From Chryseobacterium jejuense (GTDB lineage: Bacteria > Bacteroidota > Bacteroidia > Flavobacteriales > Weeksellaceae), in assembly GCF_900100075.1 (NCBI RefSeq), contig NZ_FNEG01000003.1:585978-649977 (forward strand): a stretch of 64,000 nt of DNA. Direction: 5' to 3'. Below are positions 17,774 to 27,273 of this stretch, piece by piece (position 1 is the first letter of the stretch; every line of letters starts with the position of its first letter). The notes beneath the pieces were generated by a model, which was given only the letters and a program-made list of their open reading frames with translations, was not told the DNA's origin and made no database searches. The translations under genes were made by a program, and so were the position numbers.

Positions 17774-18119
17774 TATTGATATAAAATGTATTGATGACTT
17801 TTGAAGTCAGGGTGGAGTTTTTGTTTTTTAATGCAATGGCCGCTAAAGGTTTCACAATGATGTTGTATGACTTTTAAGATCACAAAGACATTTCACTCAG
17901 CTAAGGTTTGATGGTTTATATACATTTTATTGTACTTTCTCTTCTGAATGCAATGCCCTTGCGAACAAAAAATATGCAGTTTCGTTATGCTTCCTGCGAT
18001 CTTTAGCATTTAAATGATCTACAAATCAAAGGCTGAGATATTTAGTAAGCAACTCTTGAATAAATATCAAAATGCTCTGTATTAAAATCCAGAAACTCAT
18101 AATTATGATTTATAATTGG
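17774..18119. other. 346-bp gap inside the biotin locus
   Basis: No gene is seen. The sequence carries decayed intergenic repeat words (ATCACAAAGACATTTCACTCAGCTAAGG in pieces; CCCTTGCGAACAAA), which suggests that a repeat element inserted between bioB and bioA and then degenerated. I see no clear terminator and no riboswitch-like fold. Confidence 0.45.
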
Positions 18120-19109
18120 TTAACAACAGGTTTCTTTTTTCATCATCGGTTTTAATCCAAGAGTCTGCAGCATTTGCATATCTTCAGAAACACCAGGATT
18201 AGGCGTTACCAGCAATGTTTCTCTTTCTCCCGTGAAAATAGAGTTAGCACCAGCCATAAAACACCATGCCTGTTCAGTTTCCGTCATTTCGATACGCCCT
18301 GCGCTCAATCTTACCATAGAAGAAGGCATTACGATTCTTGCGGTGGCAATCATTCTTACCATTTCCCAGGTATCTACTTTCTCGTTATCTTCCAGTGGAG
18401 TTCCTTCTACCCTTGCCAATGCATTGATAGGAACAGATTCCGGATGTTTAGGCATGGTAGCTAGCGTTAACAACATAGAAATTCTGTCTCTATGCGTTTC
18501 TCCCAGACCAATAATTCCACCTGAACACACTGTAATCCCTGCTTTTCGAACATTATTAATCGTATTAATTCTATTGTCAAATGTTCTGGTAGAAATGATT
18601 TCTTCGTAGTATTGTTCCGAAGTGTCAAGGTTATGATTGTAAGCATATAATCCAGCTTCCTGAAGCCTTATAGCCTGTTCTTCGGTAAGCATTCCTAGCG
18701 TACAGCATACTTCCAAACCTAGATCATTCACTCCTTTTACCATATCGATAACCCTGTCAAAATCACGGTTGTTACGAACTTCACGCCATGCGGCAGCCAT
18801 ACAGAAGCGGGATGAGCCGCTGTCTTTAGCTTTTTGAGCATGAGCAATTACGGTTTCAGTAGGCAATAGAGCCTGTACTTTGATATTGGTATGATAACGT
18901 GCCGCTTGTCCGCAGTATGAGCAGTCTTCAGGGCAGCCTCCGGTTTTGATGGATAATAAAGTAGAGATCTGTACTTCAGATGGATCGTGCCATTCGCGGT
19001 GTACCGTTGCAGCTTTATAAATAAGCTCCATAAGCGGTAAGTGATAAATTTCCTCTATTTCTTCTTTCGTCCAGTTGTTTCTGATTGTTGTTGTTCTATC
19101 CATTATCAT
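18120..19109 (-). CDS. bioB: Biotin synthase
   Basis: 329-residue radical-SAM enzyme that inserts sulfur into dethiobiotin. The [4Fe-4S] ligands are Cys59, Cys63 and Cys66 in [12 protein letters not shown]. The [2Fe-2S] cluster residues lie in SRFCMAAAW and EVCCTLGML, and the Arg ligand in [19 protein letters not shown] and [12 protein letters not shown] are invariant. The start ATG overlaps the bioD stop (ATGA), so the two are translationally coupled; Met3 is a weaker alternative start. It ends the bioF-bioD-bioB operon. Confidence 0.97.
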   Translation of the reverse strand: MIMDRTTTIRNNWTKEEIEEIYHLPLMELIYKAATVHREWHDPSEVQISTLLSIKTGGCPEDCSYCGQAARYHTNIKVQALLPTETVIAHAQKAKDSGSSRFCMAAAWREVRNNRDFDRVIDMVKGVNDLGLEVCCTLGMLTEEQAIRLQEAGLYAYNHNLDTSEQYYEEIISTRTFDNRINTINNVRKAGITVCSGGIIGLGETHRDRISMLLTLATMPKHPESVPINALARVEGTPLEDNEKVDTWEMVRMIATARIVMPSSMVRLSAGRIEMTETEQAWCFMAGANSIFTGERETLLVTPNPGVSEDMQMLQTLGLKPMMKKETCC

Positions 19110-19717
19110 AGTTTTGTTATTTTTAATTGTTTTGCAATAGCGGTGATATGTTCTTTATCCGAACTTTCTATTTCAGGTATTTTGATAATTTTTGTTTCTT
19201 TTGTAATGAAGTTTGAAATAACTCTTTCGGTATCTTCGGGAAAATTTCCGTTGAAAATCAGGTATTCCAGCGTGATATTTTTTTGTTGTAAAGCCATGAT
19301 CGATAATAAAGTATGATTGATACAGCCTAAATAGTTTCTTACAACAAGAGCTGTGGAAAGTTTCAGTTTTTCAATCAGATCAATCATAAAAGTGTCATCA
19401 GAAAGCGGAACCATGAGGCCGCCGGCTCCTTCTACAATCAAAGCATTTTGAGTTTCCGGAAGTTGAAAATCATCAAGGTTGATCTGTCTGTTTTCCGCTC
19501 TTGCAGACTGATGTGGTGAGGCAGCCAGTTTGAGACGGTATGTTTCTGGATGACACAGTGTATCATCAGTCCAGGCTTTGATTTTATGGCTATCTGTGTA
19601 ATGTAAATCTCCTGATTGTACAGGTTTCCAGTAATCAGCTTTGAAATATTGTACTAAAATAGCGGAACATACTGTTTTCCCGATTTCAGTTCCTATTCCT
19701 GTTATAAATAGTTTCAT
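19106..19717 (-). CDS. bioD: Dethiobiotin synthetase
   Basis: 203-residue ATP-dependent carboxylase that closes the ureido ring of DAPA. The P-loop is [15 protein letters not shown] (residues 5-18), the typical BioD form. YWKPVQSG and [14 protein letters not shown] carry the substrate and Mg contacts. It lies 37 bp after bioF and overlaps bioB by 4 bp. At about 200 residues it is slightly short but complete. Confidence 0.95.
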   Translation of the reverse strand: MKLFITGIGTEIGKTVCSAILVQYFKADYWKPVQSGDLHYTDSHKIKAWTDDTLCHPETYRLKLAASPHQSARAENRQINLDDFQLPETQNALIVEGAGGLMVPLSDDTFMIDLIEKLKLSTALVVRNYLGCINHTLLSIMALQQKNITLEYLIFNGNFPEDTERVISNFITKETKIIKIPEIESSDKEHITAIAKQLKITKL

Positions 19718-19754
19718 TTGAAGTATTGAGTTACGTGATGTGTGGTGTTTTTTC

Positions 19755-20864
19755 TTAAATAAAGTCTATAATAGCTTCTGTAAGCCTTGTAATCTCCGTT
19801 TCCGTATTAAAGCTGTGAAGACATATCCGGAGTCTTTCGGTACCTTCTTTTACGGTTGGGCTGTAGATGGCATAAGTTAAAAACCCTTCTTTTGATAATG
19901 TTTCCTGTAAAGATTTCAATTTCTGATTGTCAGGAATAATAATAGACTGAACAGGACTTGTTTCTGAAGATGGAGACTCTAATCCATGGCTTCTGAATAT
20001 TTTTATGTTTTCCTGAAGCAGTATGGAAAACTCTTTATGATATTCCAGAAAATCGTAGCCTGTTTTGATACTCATCCATTGAAAATCCTGTGCGGAAGTC
20101 GTGTAAATAAATGGAGATGCAAAATTGATCAGATAAGATTTTACAGTATCATTACAAAGTATTGCAGCGCCATGAGCGCCCAAAGCTTTACCGTAAGTGA
20201 TTACATTGGCGGTCACCCGATCCTGTAAACCGTATTGATCTACCAAACCATTTCCAAAAACTCCGAATGCATGGGCTTCATCAACAATTAGGGCTGCTTC
20301 ATATTTCTTTGCCAGTTCAGCAATTTCACAAATCGGGGCAAGATCTCCTTCCATAGAATAAAGACTTTCTATAGCGATATAGCAATGTCCTGTCTGTCTT
20401 TCTAAGATGCTTTCCAAATGCTGGATATCATTGTGCTTGAACTTTAATTTTCGGGCATTCGACATTGTACAGGCATCATGTACCGAACGGTGTATTTGCT
20501 CATCTACAATAATCGTATCATGACGGTCCGGAAGTGTGGAAAACAAAGCTAAATTGGCATTATAACCTGATGGGAATAATAAAGCAGAAGAAAACTGATG
20601 CTTCTCCGCAATAAAATTTTCTGTAAAAGCTACTACTTTGCTGTTTCCACTAATCAATCGGGAACCTGTGCTTCCTGAAAGCAATTGAGGATTCTTATTG
20701 ATCTTTTCCAGCAATATATTTTGAAATTCTTTGCTTCTTGCTAATCCCAGATAATCATTGGAATAGAAATCAACACCTTCAACCTTTTGCTTTAAAGTTC
20801 GTAATGTCCCTGCCTGCTCTCTTTTGCAGAGTGCTTCCTGAAAACGATTGAGGTTTTTAAGCAT
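19755..20864 (-). CDS. bioF: 8-amino-7-oxononanoate synthase
   Basis: 369-residue PLP enzyme of the alpha-oxoamine synthase family. It condenses a pimeloyl thioester with alanine to give KAPA. Visible are YLGLARSKEF, GSTGSRLISGNS, DEQIHRSVHDACTMS, DEAHAFGVFG and the PLP-lysine segment VITYGKALGAHGAA. The ATG overlaps the last 8 bp of the upstream diiron gene (ATGCTTAA), so the two proteins are probably made in step. Confidence 0.95.
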   Translation of the reverse strand: MLKNLNRFQEALCKREQAGTLRTLKQKVEGVDFYSNDYLGLARSKEFQNILLEKINKNPQLLSGSTGSRLISGNSKVVAFTENFIAEKHQFSSALLFPSGYNANLALFSTLPDRHDTIIVDEQIHRSVHDACTMSNARKLKFKHNDIQHLESILERQTGHCYIAIESLYSMEGDLAPICEIAELAKKYEAALIVDEAHAFGVFGNGLVDQYGLQDRVTANVITYGKALGAHGAAILCNDTVKSYLINFASPFIYTTSAQDFQWMSIKTGYDFLEYHKEFSILLQENIKIFRSHGLESPSSETSPVQSIIIPDNQKLKSLQETLSKEGFLTYAIYSPTVKEGTERLRICLHSFNTETEITRLTEAIIDFI

Positions 20865-21480
20865 AATTCAGTTGAGACACTTCTTCCGTAATCGCATTGA
20901 TCCATTGCTGGTGCAGCTCTTTTTCAATCTCTAAGATCTTATCTGCATGCAGCTGCCAGTCTTCAGAAAATTCATTAAGTTGATTAATCATCTCTTCCAG
21001 ATGTCCTTCTTCTTCCAGAATAATAGATTTTACCATGATTTTAGATGATTCTTTTGTAAGGATCTCTTGGTAAACAGGATAAAGTTCATCTGCGCGGACT
21101 TCAATGGCGTAGGTTACAAAAAGGTAGGCTGCATATTTAAGGTCTTCTTTTGTAAGCTGAAAAGCCTTCTGAAGATATCTGCAGGCTTTAATATCCAATG
21201 AATGCAGATATTGTCTGGTTGCAACAGGAGCAAGCAATTCTCTGCTTTCATATGTTTTACACAGTTCCGGATCTATTTTTCCGATTTGTTTTTTGAGATA
21301 ATAAGCATGACGATGCTCTTCGGCAGCATGTTTAAGCTGGATTTGAGTAACCAGAATAGGATGTTCACACTTTGATATTTTTCTGGCACCGGCATTTTCC
21401 ATAAAAGAAAGGGTGTTCAGCCATTTGGCATGAGTACTGCCATCCTGTACTATTCTTTCAAGCAGATGATGAAATTCCAT
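20857..21480 (-). CDS. Ferritin-like diiron protein heading the biotin operon
   Basis: 207 residues, all-helical, cytoplasmic, no signal peptide. It has a full set of diiron-carboxylate ligands in the canonical order: Glu28 (FMENAG), Glu55-x-x-His58 (AAEEHRHAYY), Glu127 (YAIEVRADE) and Glu157-x-x-His160 (ILEEEGHLEE). Spacings of 27 and 30 residues suit a four-helix bundle. Family members with such sites are ferritins, rubrerythrins, oxygenases and desaturases. It is the first gene of the operon and overlaps bioF by 8 bp. A role in making or supplying the pimeloyl precursor, or another oxidative step, is inference; I do not know a described biotin enzyme of this kind. Confidence 0.8.
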   Translation of the reverse strand: MEFHHLLERIVQDGSTHAKWLNTLSFMENAGARKISKCEHPILVTQIQLKHAAEEHRHAYYLKKQIGKIDPELCKTYESRELLAPVATRQYLHSLDIKACRYLQKAFQLTKEDLKYAAYLFVTYAIEVRADELYPVYQEILTKESSKIMVKSIILEEEGHLEEMINQLNEFSEDWQLHADKILEIEKELHQQWINAITEEVSQLNYA

Positions 21481-21498
21481 AGATTTTTATTTTGATGT

Positions 21499-21531
21499 CA
21501 AAAGTAGTATATTGCCGGATGGTTATATGGT
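21499..21531. promoter_or_regulatory. Regulatory region between the biotin operon and MocR
   Basis: TACTTTTG (minus, 21506-21499) is a -7 box for the diiron-bioFDB operon. No TTG stands 17-23 nt upstream; instead there is a direct repeat ATGGT at 21519-21523 and 21527-21531 (ACCAT on the minus strand). MocR proteins such as GabR bind direct repeats resembling ATACCA, so this may be the operator of the adjacent regulator. Confidence 0.4.
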
Positions 21532-21546
21532 GCCAGTTTTTATATT

Positions 21547-23034
21547 ATGGATAGTCCGGTTAAGATTCCTTATGAAAGTTTTATTAAAATAGATAGAAAA
21601 TCAGAAACATCTATTTATTTGCAAATAGCCAATCAATTGGTGAATGCCATTCAAAGAGGTTTTCTACCGTTTGGAACGAAACTTCCGGGAACCAGAGCTT
21701 TCAGCGAGATCCTGGATGTACATAGAAACACAGCCGTGGCAGTGTATGATGAACTGTCTGCGCAGGGTTGGGTGGAAAGTTTCCCCAACAAAGGAACTTT
21801 TGTCATTGGAAAAGACCAGGAAAAACCTGTTAGAGTAAAAGATTTTGAAGAGAATAACCTTCAGAACTATCCAAAAATCACCGGATTCACTTTTAAAACC
21901 TCCAATATTTTAGATAATCCTTTTGAACATTCGGATTGTGAGTATGTCTTTAATGATGGGGTGCCGGATATCAGGCTTACTCAGATTGGGCAGCATTCCA
22001 GATATTACAGTTCTATTCTTAAGAGAAAATCTACTCAGAAAGGTCTTGGACATTATAATCATGACGGAAGTGAATTTTTTAAGGAACATTTGTCCCGGTA
22101 TCTCAATTTATCCCGTGGATTGCCAATCTCCAAGAACAATCTTCTGATTACAAGAAGTACAGAAATGAGTATTTATATTGTTTCTGAAATTCTACTGTCA
22201 GCAGGTGATACTGTTTTGGTGGGTGATTTGAGTTATTTTTCCGTTAATATGATCTTTCAAAAAGCTGGTGTAAACATTGTTACCCTTCCGATTGATGAGG
22301 ACGGAATCATCGTAGAAAGTGTTCGGGAGGCATGCAAAAAACAGAAAATAAGAATGCTCTATCTTACTCCGCACCATCACTACCCTACAACCGTAGCTTT
22401 AAGTGCACAGCGGCGATTTGAATTACTGGAACTGGCTAATGAATATGGATTTGTGATTCTTGAAGACGACTATGATTATGAATTCCATTATGATAAAAGT
22501 CCAATTCTGCCTTTGGCAAGTGCAGATACCAGCGGAATGGTTATTTATATCGGATCTTTCGGGAAATCATTAGCTCCGGGCTTCAGAACCGGATTTATCG
22601 TAGCTCCTGAAAACTTAATGGTAGAGATGAGGAAACACCTTGGAATTATTGATCGTCAGGGTGATATTCTGATGGAAAGAACATTGGGCGAAATGATTGA
22701 AGAAGGAGAAATTAACCGCTATCTGAAAAAATCTTTAAAAGTTTATCAGGAAAGACGGGATCATTTCAGTGCTTTGCTTCGGGACAATCTTGGAGATGTG
22801 ATCACTTTTGAAAAACCTTCCGGAGGTCTTGCCATCTGGATGGAATGGAATATTCCCATTAATCTGATGCAGCTGAGCCGGAAATGTGCTCAGGACAATC
22901 TCTTTATTCCTAAAACCCTGCTCTATCAGAATAAAAATCTTACTGCGATGAGACTTGGATTTGGAGATTTGGGCTTCGATGAAATGGAAAAAAGTATTGA
23001 AATTCTTTCCCAGAATATTTTACATTTTAGATGA
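21547..23034 (+). CDS. MocR-family regulator (GntR HTH plus aminotransferase fold)
   Basis: 495 residues. Residues 17-90 are a GntR winged helix (SIYLQIANQLVNAIQRGFLP; LPGTRAFSEILDVHRNTAVA). A class-I aminotransferase-like PLP domain fills the rest, with the PLP-lysine region YIGSFGKSLAPGFRTGF. MocR proteins use PLP, often with an amine ligand, to switch transcription. It faces the diiron-bioFDB operon across 66 bp. Control of biotin genes or of PLP metabolism (BioF and BioA are PLP enzymes) is inference from position. Confidence 0.9.
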   Translation: MDSPVKIPYESFIKIDRKSETSIYLQIANQLVNAIQRGFLPFGTKLPGTRAFSEILDVHRNTAVAVYDELSAQGWVESFPNKGTFVIGKDQEKPVRVKDFEENNLQNYPKITGFTFKTSNILDNPFEHSDCEYVFNDGVPDIRLTQIGQHSRYYSSILKRKSTQKGLGHYNHDGSEFFKEHLSRYLNLSRGLPISKNNLLITRSTEMSIYIVSEILLSAGDTVLVGDLSYFSVNMIFQKAGVNIVTLPIDEDGIIVESVREACKKQKIRMLYLTPHHHYPTTVALSAQRRFELLELANEYGFVILEDDYDYEFHYDKSPILPLASADTSGMVIYIGSFGKSLAPGFRTGFIVAPENLMVEMRKHLGIIDRQGDILMERTLGEMIEEGEINRYLKKSLKVYQERRDHFSALLRDNLGDVITFEKPSGGLAIWMEWNIPINLMQLSRKCAQDNLFIPKTLLYQNKNLTAMRLGFGDLGFDEMEKSIEILSQNILHFR

Positions 23035-23040
23035 AAAATA

Positions 23041-23162
23041 ATATAAAAGAGGCTGTCTTAAAGTAAAGAATAGACTTTTATCATTCTGAGAGCAACGAAG
23101 AATCTCTACAATTAAAATTCCTCATTATATTTCATTCAAAATGACACTTTTGACAGCCTCAA
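23041..23162. repeat. Palindrome-flanked repeat and terminator between convergent genes
   Basis: GAGGCTGTC at about 23051-23059 pairs with GACAGCCTC at about 23152-23160. Between them is TCATTCTGAGAGCAACGAAG plus AATCTC, a word that I recognise as a widely dispersed intergenic repeat of Bacteroidetes genomes. The stem is long-range but could act as a bidirectional terminator. Confidence 0.6.
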
Positions 23163-23169
23163 TAAATAG

Positions 23170-24345
23170 TTATCCTTTTCTGATGGGATGTTTTTTCTTG
23201 GGTTTCTTCTTTTTCCGGTTGAAATAAATGATGAATCCTGTAATGGGAAGTGAGGTGGCAATAATCCCGGCTAGCAAATAAATAATTCGCCCGAAGACTC
23301 CGAAAATACTTCCGGTATGAAGGTCATAATTTCTTTCTCTTAAAGCAGTACCATACCCTATCTTTTCATCTTTATAGAATTGATGTTTTAAGATTTTCCC
23401 AGAATATTGGTCAAAATTATATTGTTCATTCTGATATTGCTTATTTCCGTACGTCAGTTCTGCATAGTAGGTACCTTCCTCAGATCTTGGAAAATTAATC
23501 ATTGCTTCTTTTTTATTAACCAGGTCTTTTTCTACCTTTTCACCAATGCTGTTCAAAACAAAATCATGTTTTGTAAATTCTTCAGACGGTAGGCTGCTTT
23601 TGGCTTTCTGTTCAGTAGGAGCCTTCCCATTCAATGTATTTTTTACCCATTTATCTATATTTTCAAAATTCCATATCAAAGCAGAATAAGAAATAAGAAT
23701 TAAAGGAATGATGGCATAAAATCCTAAGACATTGTGAAGGTCATAATTAACCCTTTTCCAGCTGGCTGAAATTTTAATAAAAAACATTCCTTTCAGCATG
23801 TTTTTACTCATCTTTTTAGGATACCAAATGATTAATCCTGACAAAAGAATAATAGCCAACATCAGGGTTGAGTATCCTGTAATGGTTTTTCCTATTTTTT
23901 CTCCTAATAAAAGTCTTTTGTGAAGATCCAGTACAATTTCAAAAAAATCATGTTTGGCATCTTCCACTTCCTGAACTTTTCCAGTGTAAGGATCAATATA
24001 AACCCTGTAATAGTAAAGATAAGTTCCCCAATAAGTTAATGCATCATTATCCATTTTAAGCGTTCGGAATACATACGTCCGGGATGGGTCAGAAGATATT
24101 TGAACTCTTTTAATTTTCAATTCTTCGGGAAGTGCTTTTTCAGCCTGTAAAGAAAGTTCAGAAAGAGGTAATTTTTTTGTTCCAATCATTTCTGTAAAAT
24201 ATCTGTCAGGATGTATGAAGTTCTTTAATTCTTCTTCAAAAGCAAGAATACATCCGGTAGAAGCCATAATCACAACTACAAGCCCGGATGTTAATCCGAG
24301 CCATAGATGTAATTGAAGGGCAGCTTTTCTAAAAGTAAGCTTCAT
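23170..24345 (-). CDS. PepSY-associated membrane protein
   Basis: 391-residue inner-membrane protein of the PiuB/PepSY_TM group. TM1 is LWLGLTSGLVVVIMASTGCI, the typical HLWLGL opening. Two periplasmic PepSY-like regions (YRVYIDPYTGKVQEVED; YNFDQYSGKILKHQFY) and further helices follow, ending in a basic tail. It starts 2 bp after the siderophore receptor stop, so the two are cotranscribed. Relatives are proposed to reduce or handle ferric siderophores at the inner membrane; that role is inference. Confidence 0.88.
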   Translation of the reverse strand: MKLTFRKAALQLHLWLGLTSGLVVVIMASTGCILAFEEELKNFIHPDRYFTEMIGTKKLPLSELSLQAEKALPEELKIKRVQISSDPSRTYVFRTLKMDNDALTYWGTYLYYYRVYIDPYTGKVQEVEDAKHDFFEIVLDLHKRLLLGEKIGKTITGYSTLMLAIILLSGLIIWYPKKMSKNMLKGMFFIKISASWKRVNYDLHNVLGFYAIIPLILISYSALIWNFENIDKWVKNTLNGKAPTEQKAKSSLPSEEFTKHDFVLNSIGEKVEKDLVNKKEAMINFPRSEEGTYYAELTYGNKQYQNEQYNFDQYSGKILKHQFYKDEKIGYGTALRERNYDLHTGSIFGVFGRIIYLLAGIIATSLPITGFIIYFNRKKKKPKKKHPIRKG

Positions 24346-24347
24346 GA

Positions 24348-26780
24348 TTAAAATTTAAGGCTTACCTCAGCCACAAAATTTCGAGGCATTTGAGCCACAA
24401 TTACTCCCTGTCCTGCAAAATATTGTACGTTACCCAGGTTATTCATTTTAAATCCTATTCTGTATCTTTCTTTCTCAAGAGAAATAGAGGCATTAATAAG
24501 GGTATAAGCCGGGAAAGTAAACTTCCCTGTTGTTTTTTTATTTTCACTGAGCTGGTGACCAACACGGTTAACTCCAAAGCCCAAACCTAATCCCTGTAAA
24601 CTACCGGATTGAAGAGTGTAGCTTACCCAGGAATTAAAGACACTGGCTGGTCCGGCAGAACCTGGACGACGGCCATCAAGTTCCGGATCTTCTGTTATAG
24701 ATTTACTGTCATTGTAGGTATAGCCGGTTATAATATTTAATCCCTGTAGAGGATTGGCAATGATTTCTACTTCAATTCCTTTGCTTCTTTGCTCTCCGTC
24801 CTGAATGGTTACTCTATATTTTTCCCCATCTCGGCTTACATCAATATCTCTTGTCATATTATCAACCAGTATATCATAATATCCAACTGTAAAATTCAAA
24901 CGGTTTTTCCAAAGATTTCCTTTAAATCCAACTTCCCATTGATTGGCCTTTTGCGGCTTCATATCTCCACTATAATCAGCAAGTGGCTGAGTAACGGGAG
25001 GAGTATAACTGAAACCATTCATATAGTTACCATAAACAGATAAACGATCTTTAAATATCTGATAAACAACACCCACTTTAGGAGATAATGCTGTTTGCGT
25101 AAAATCCCCTGAACGCTGGTTATTATTGAGATTCAATTGCCCCTTACTCTCATAGTGGTCTAAGCGTAAGCTTAATAAAGTGATTAATCTGTCTGTGATG
25201 TAAAGCGCATCAGAAAGATAGGCTCCATAGATATTACTTGATATTGTATTTCTTATAAGTGGAGCTTTTGAAGCCTGCATTGAAGTCTGTATTTTTTGCA
25301 ATGCGAGATCTTTTGAAATATAGCCATACGTGCCTCCAAAAGCCTGCCCATTGACATCATCATATTTAACAATTGGTGAATGATTATTGTTCAGAGATTG
25401 GTTTAAATAATCTAAGCCGATAAGAACCTTATTTTTGATTTTTCCAATTTTGAATTGTCCATTGAAGTTCTGTTGTACACTTGTAGAAGCTGCTTCAGAA
25501 TTCTGTGCCTGTACATTACGTTCAAGCATGGCATCGGTGTCTTTTGCTCTGATAAACTGATATTGGTACAAACCTTCCGTTTTTCTATAGTTTCTTGAAA
25601 TAAGGGTCTGAGAAGTCCAGTTATCGGAGATTTTATAATTAACTTCAGCTTTTACATTGGTAGATGGAGCCTTTAATGTCATGTCATTATTGGAGTATGA
25701 TCTTTTCCAATCAAAGCCCATTTCATCAGGAGTATGAGCCAGAAATGCACGCCCTCTTGGTAGGAAGATAATAGGAGTATTGGTTCCTTCATAATTATAA
25801 ATCTGGGCACCAAGGCTGAATTTCAGTTTATCATTTACCTGATAGCTTAGTGACGGTGAAACAAAAAATGACTTTCTGAATTCTGAATCCCTAAATCCAT
25901 TTTGATATTGATAAGCAGCATTTACACGGAATAAAGTCTTTCGGGAATCTGTAACAGGCCCATAAACATCCACTGTTGCACGGTTTAGATTGTAGCTTCC
26001 CAACATATAAGAAATTTCACCCCCAAAATAATCTTTAGGTTTTTTGGTGACAATATTTACAAGACCCCCAAAAGAAGTAACAGCGCCTCCATACAATGTT
26101 CCTGATGGACCTTTAATCACTTCAAGACGTTCAATATCTGAAGGGTCAATTTCCCCATTGGTAGTAGCTGGAACTCCGTCTACCATTGATATCTTTGTAG
26201 GAAATCCTCTAAGACTGTAGTAGAAGCTTCCATCTCCTGAGCCTCTACCTGGACTTCCCTGCATTTTTACCATTCCGGGAACATTTTTAAGGACTTCTGA
26301 AACATCATAGGTAAGCTGCTCCTTCAGGATTTGTTGATTGATGCTTGTATAAGCTTGTGGATTTTCCAGATTCCTCAATGGCATTTTTGAAACGGAGATA
26401 CTGTCTTTATCCAAAAATTTATTTCTGCTGAAGGCATACACTGTAATTCCTTCAATAGCATTGCTTTGTGTAGGGGAAAAAATGGTAGGAATTTCATAAA
26501 CATCCTTCTCAATCCGGATTTTTTCCTGCATAAGCTCAATATCATTTAAAACAACCTGAAGAGTGTATTCGCCAGGAGCTACATTTTCAAAGTAAAAATC
26601 GCCTTGATTATTGGTTTTTGCCTGATAAGATGTATCAACAAGCCTTAAAATTGCATTTTTTATAGGAAGTTTTTCAGAAGCCAGGATTTTTCCATGGATG
26701 CGTTCACTTTGTTGGGCCGAAAAAGTGGCCGAAAATAGAGTAAGTGTTAAAAGGAATATAGAGGTTTTAAGTATTTTCAT
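24348..26780 (-). CDS. TonB-dependent siderophore receptor
   Basis: 810-residue outer-membrane transporter. The signal peptide ends FSATFSAQ. Residues 26-105 are a carboxypeptidase-regulatory-like beta domain (GKILASEKLPIKNAILRLVD), replacing the usual signalling domain. A plug follows (YDVSEVLKNVPGMVKMQGS; FPTKISMVDGVPAT; IERLEVIKGPSGTLYGGA) and a 22-strand barrel ending in a terminal aromatic (VAEVSLKF). The FhuA/FoxA type suggests uptake of a ferric siderophore. It forms an operon with the PepSY gene. A -7 box and a palindrome lie 320 bp upstream, consistent with an iron-regulated promoter. Confidence 0.93.
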   Translation of the reverse strand: MKILKTSIFLLTLTLFSATFSAQQSERIHGKILASEKLPIKNAILRLVDTSYQAKTNNQGDFYFENVAPGEYTLQVVLNDIELMQEKIRIEKDVYEIPTIFSPTQSNAIEGITVYAFSRNKFLDKDSISVSKMPLRNLENPQAYTSINQQILKEQLTYDVSEVLKNVPGMVKMQGSPGRGSGDGSFYYSLRGFPTKISMVDGVPATTNGEIDPSDIERLEVIKGPSGTLYGGAVTSFGGLVNIVTKKPKDYFGGEISYMLGSYNLNRATVDVYGPVTDSRKTLFRVNAAYQYQNGFRDSEFRKSFFVSPSLSYQVNDKLKFSLGAQIYNYEGTNTPIIFLPRGRAFLAHTPDEMGFDWKRSYSNNDMTLKAPSTNVKAEVNYKISDNWTSQTLISRNYRKTEGLYQYQFIRAKDTDAMLERNVQAQNSEAASTSVQQNFNGQFKIGKIKNKVLIGLDYLNQSLNNNHSPIVKYDDVNGQAFGGTYGYISKDLALQKIQTSMQASKAPLIRNTISSNIYGAYLSDALYITDRLITLLSLRLDHYESKGQLNLNNNQRSGDFTQTALSPKVGVVYQIFKDRLSVYGNYMNGFSYTPPVTQPLADYSGDMKPQKANQWEVGFKGNLWKNRLNFTVGYYDILVDNMTRDIDVSRDGEKYRVTIQDGEQRSKGIEVEIIANPLQGLNIITGYTYNDSKSITEDPELDGRRPGSAGPASVFNSWVSYTLQSGSLQGLGLGFGVNRVGHQLSENKKTTGKFTFPAYTLINASISLEKERYRIGFKMNNLGNVQYFAGQGVIVAQMPRNFVAEVSLKF

Positions 26781-27099
26781 GTTATGGTTTTTGTTGCAGT
26801 ATATTGTTTTTCATTAGTTTGAATTGTAATTTCATAAAGCTCTTCTGTAGTGTTTAAGTTTTAAAATTTCCCATGTATCATTTCTTAGAATTATCAAAAA
26901 TTGAGTTACATAAAACAGAGGAATAATCTTACCTGTTGCTTTATGTGGAAGAATAATGGAGTTATTCATATAAGTTTTTAAAGGAGTTCAGGCTGGATAA
27001 ATGAAGCTAACTTTTCGTTTATTGAATTGATGTTGAAGAAAATCAATGACTTGAAGTAGGTTTTTGTAAGAAAAGTTTTCATTAGTTTTTTATTTATTC

Positions 27100-27127
27100 T
27101 TATTTGGAATAATTAAAAACAAAGATA
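27100..27127 (-). promoter_or_regulatory. Candidate iron-responsive promoter
   Basis: TATCTTTG on the minus strand (27127-27120) matches the -7 consensus. Immediately downstream, at the expected transcription start, is the 13-nt palindrome TTATTTGGAATAA (27100-27112), an AT-rich inverted repeat of the kind bound by Fur-like repressors. No TTG is found at the right distance. Confidence 0.35.
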
Positions 27128-27212
27128 AAAATAAATAACAATAACTCTAATTTTTTATTTAAAATATCTGCAGTTTCGGAAATTTTGAAAATTCTAAGAC
27201 TGTTTGACAAAA

Positions 27213-27248
27213 AAAATCCTTTTTAAGTAGGCTCTTAAAAAGGATTTT
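27213..27248. terminator. Perfect 15-bp terminator hairpin
   Basis: AAAATCCTTTTTAAG (27213-27227) pairs perfectly with CTTAAAAAGGATTTT (27234-27248) across a 6-nt loop. It lies just after the stop of the minus-strand esterase gene. Confidence 0.85.
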
Positions 27249-27273
27249 AGGGTAAGGTTTGTTATAGTTTATA

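Larger units (their letters stand above)
26781..27273. other. Long leader of the receptor gene and terminator
   Basis: The 493-bp gap holds a promoter-like site for the receptor operon near 27100-27127 and a terminator for the esterase side at 27213-27248. If the promoter is right, the receptor mRNA has a leader of about 330 nt. This includes a minus-strand frame of 34 codons (26978-27082, begins MKTFLTKTYFKSLIFF), which could be a leader peptide or chance. Confidence 0.4.
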
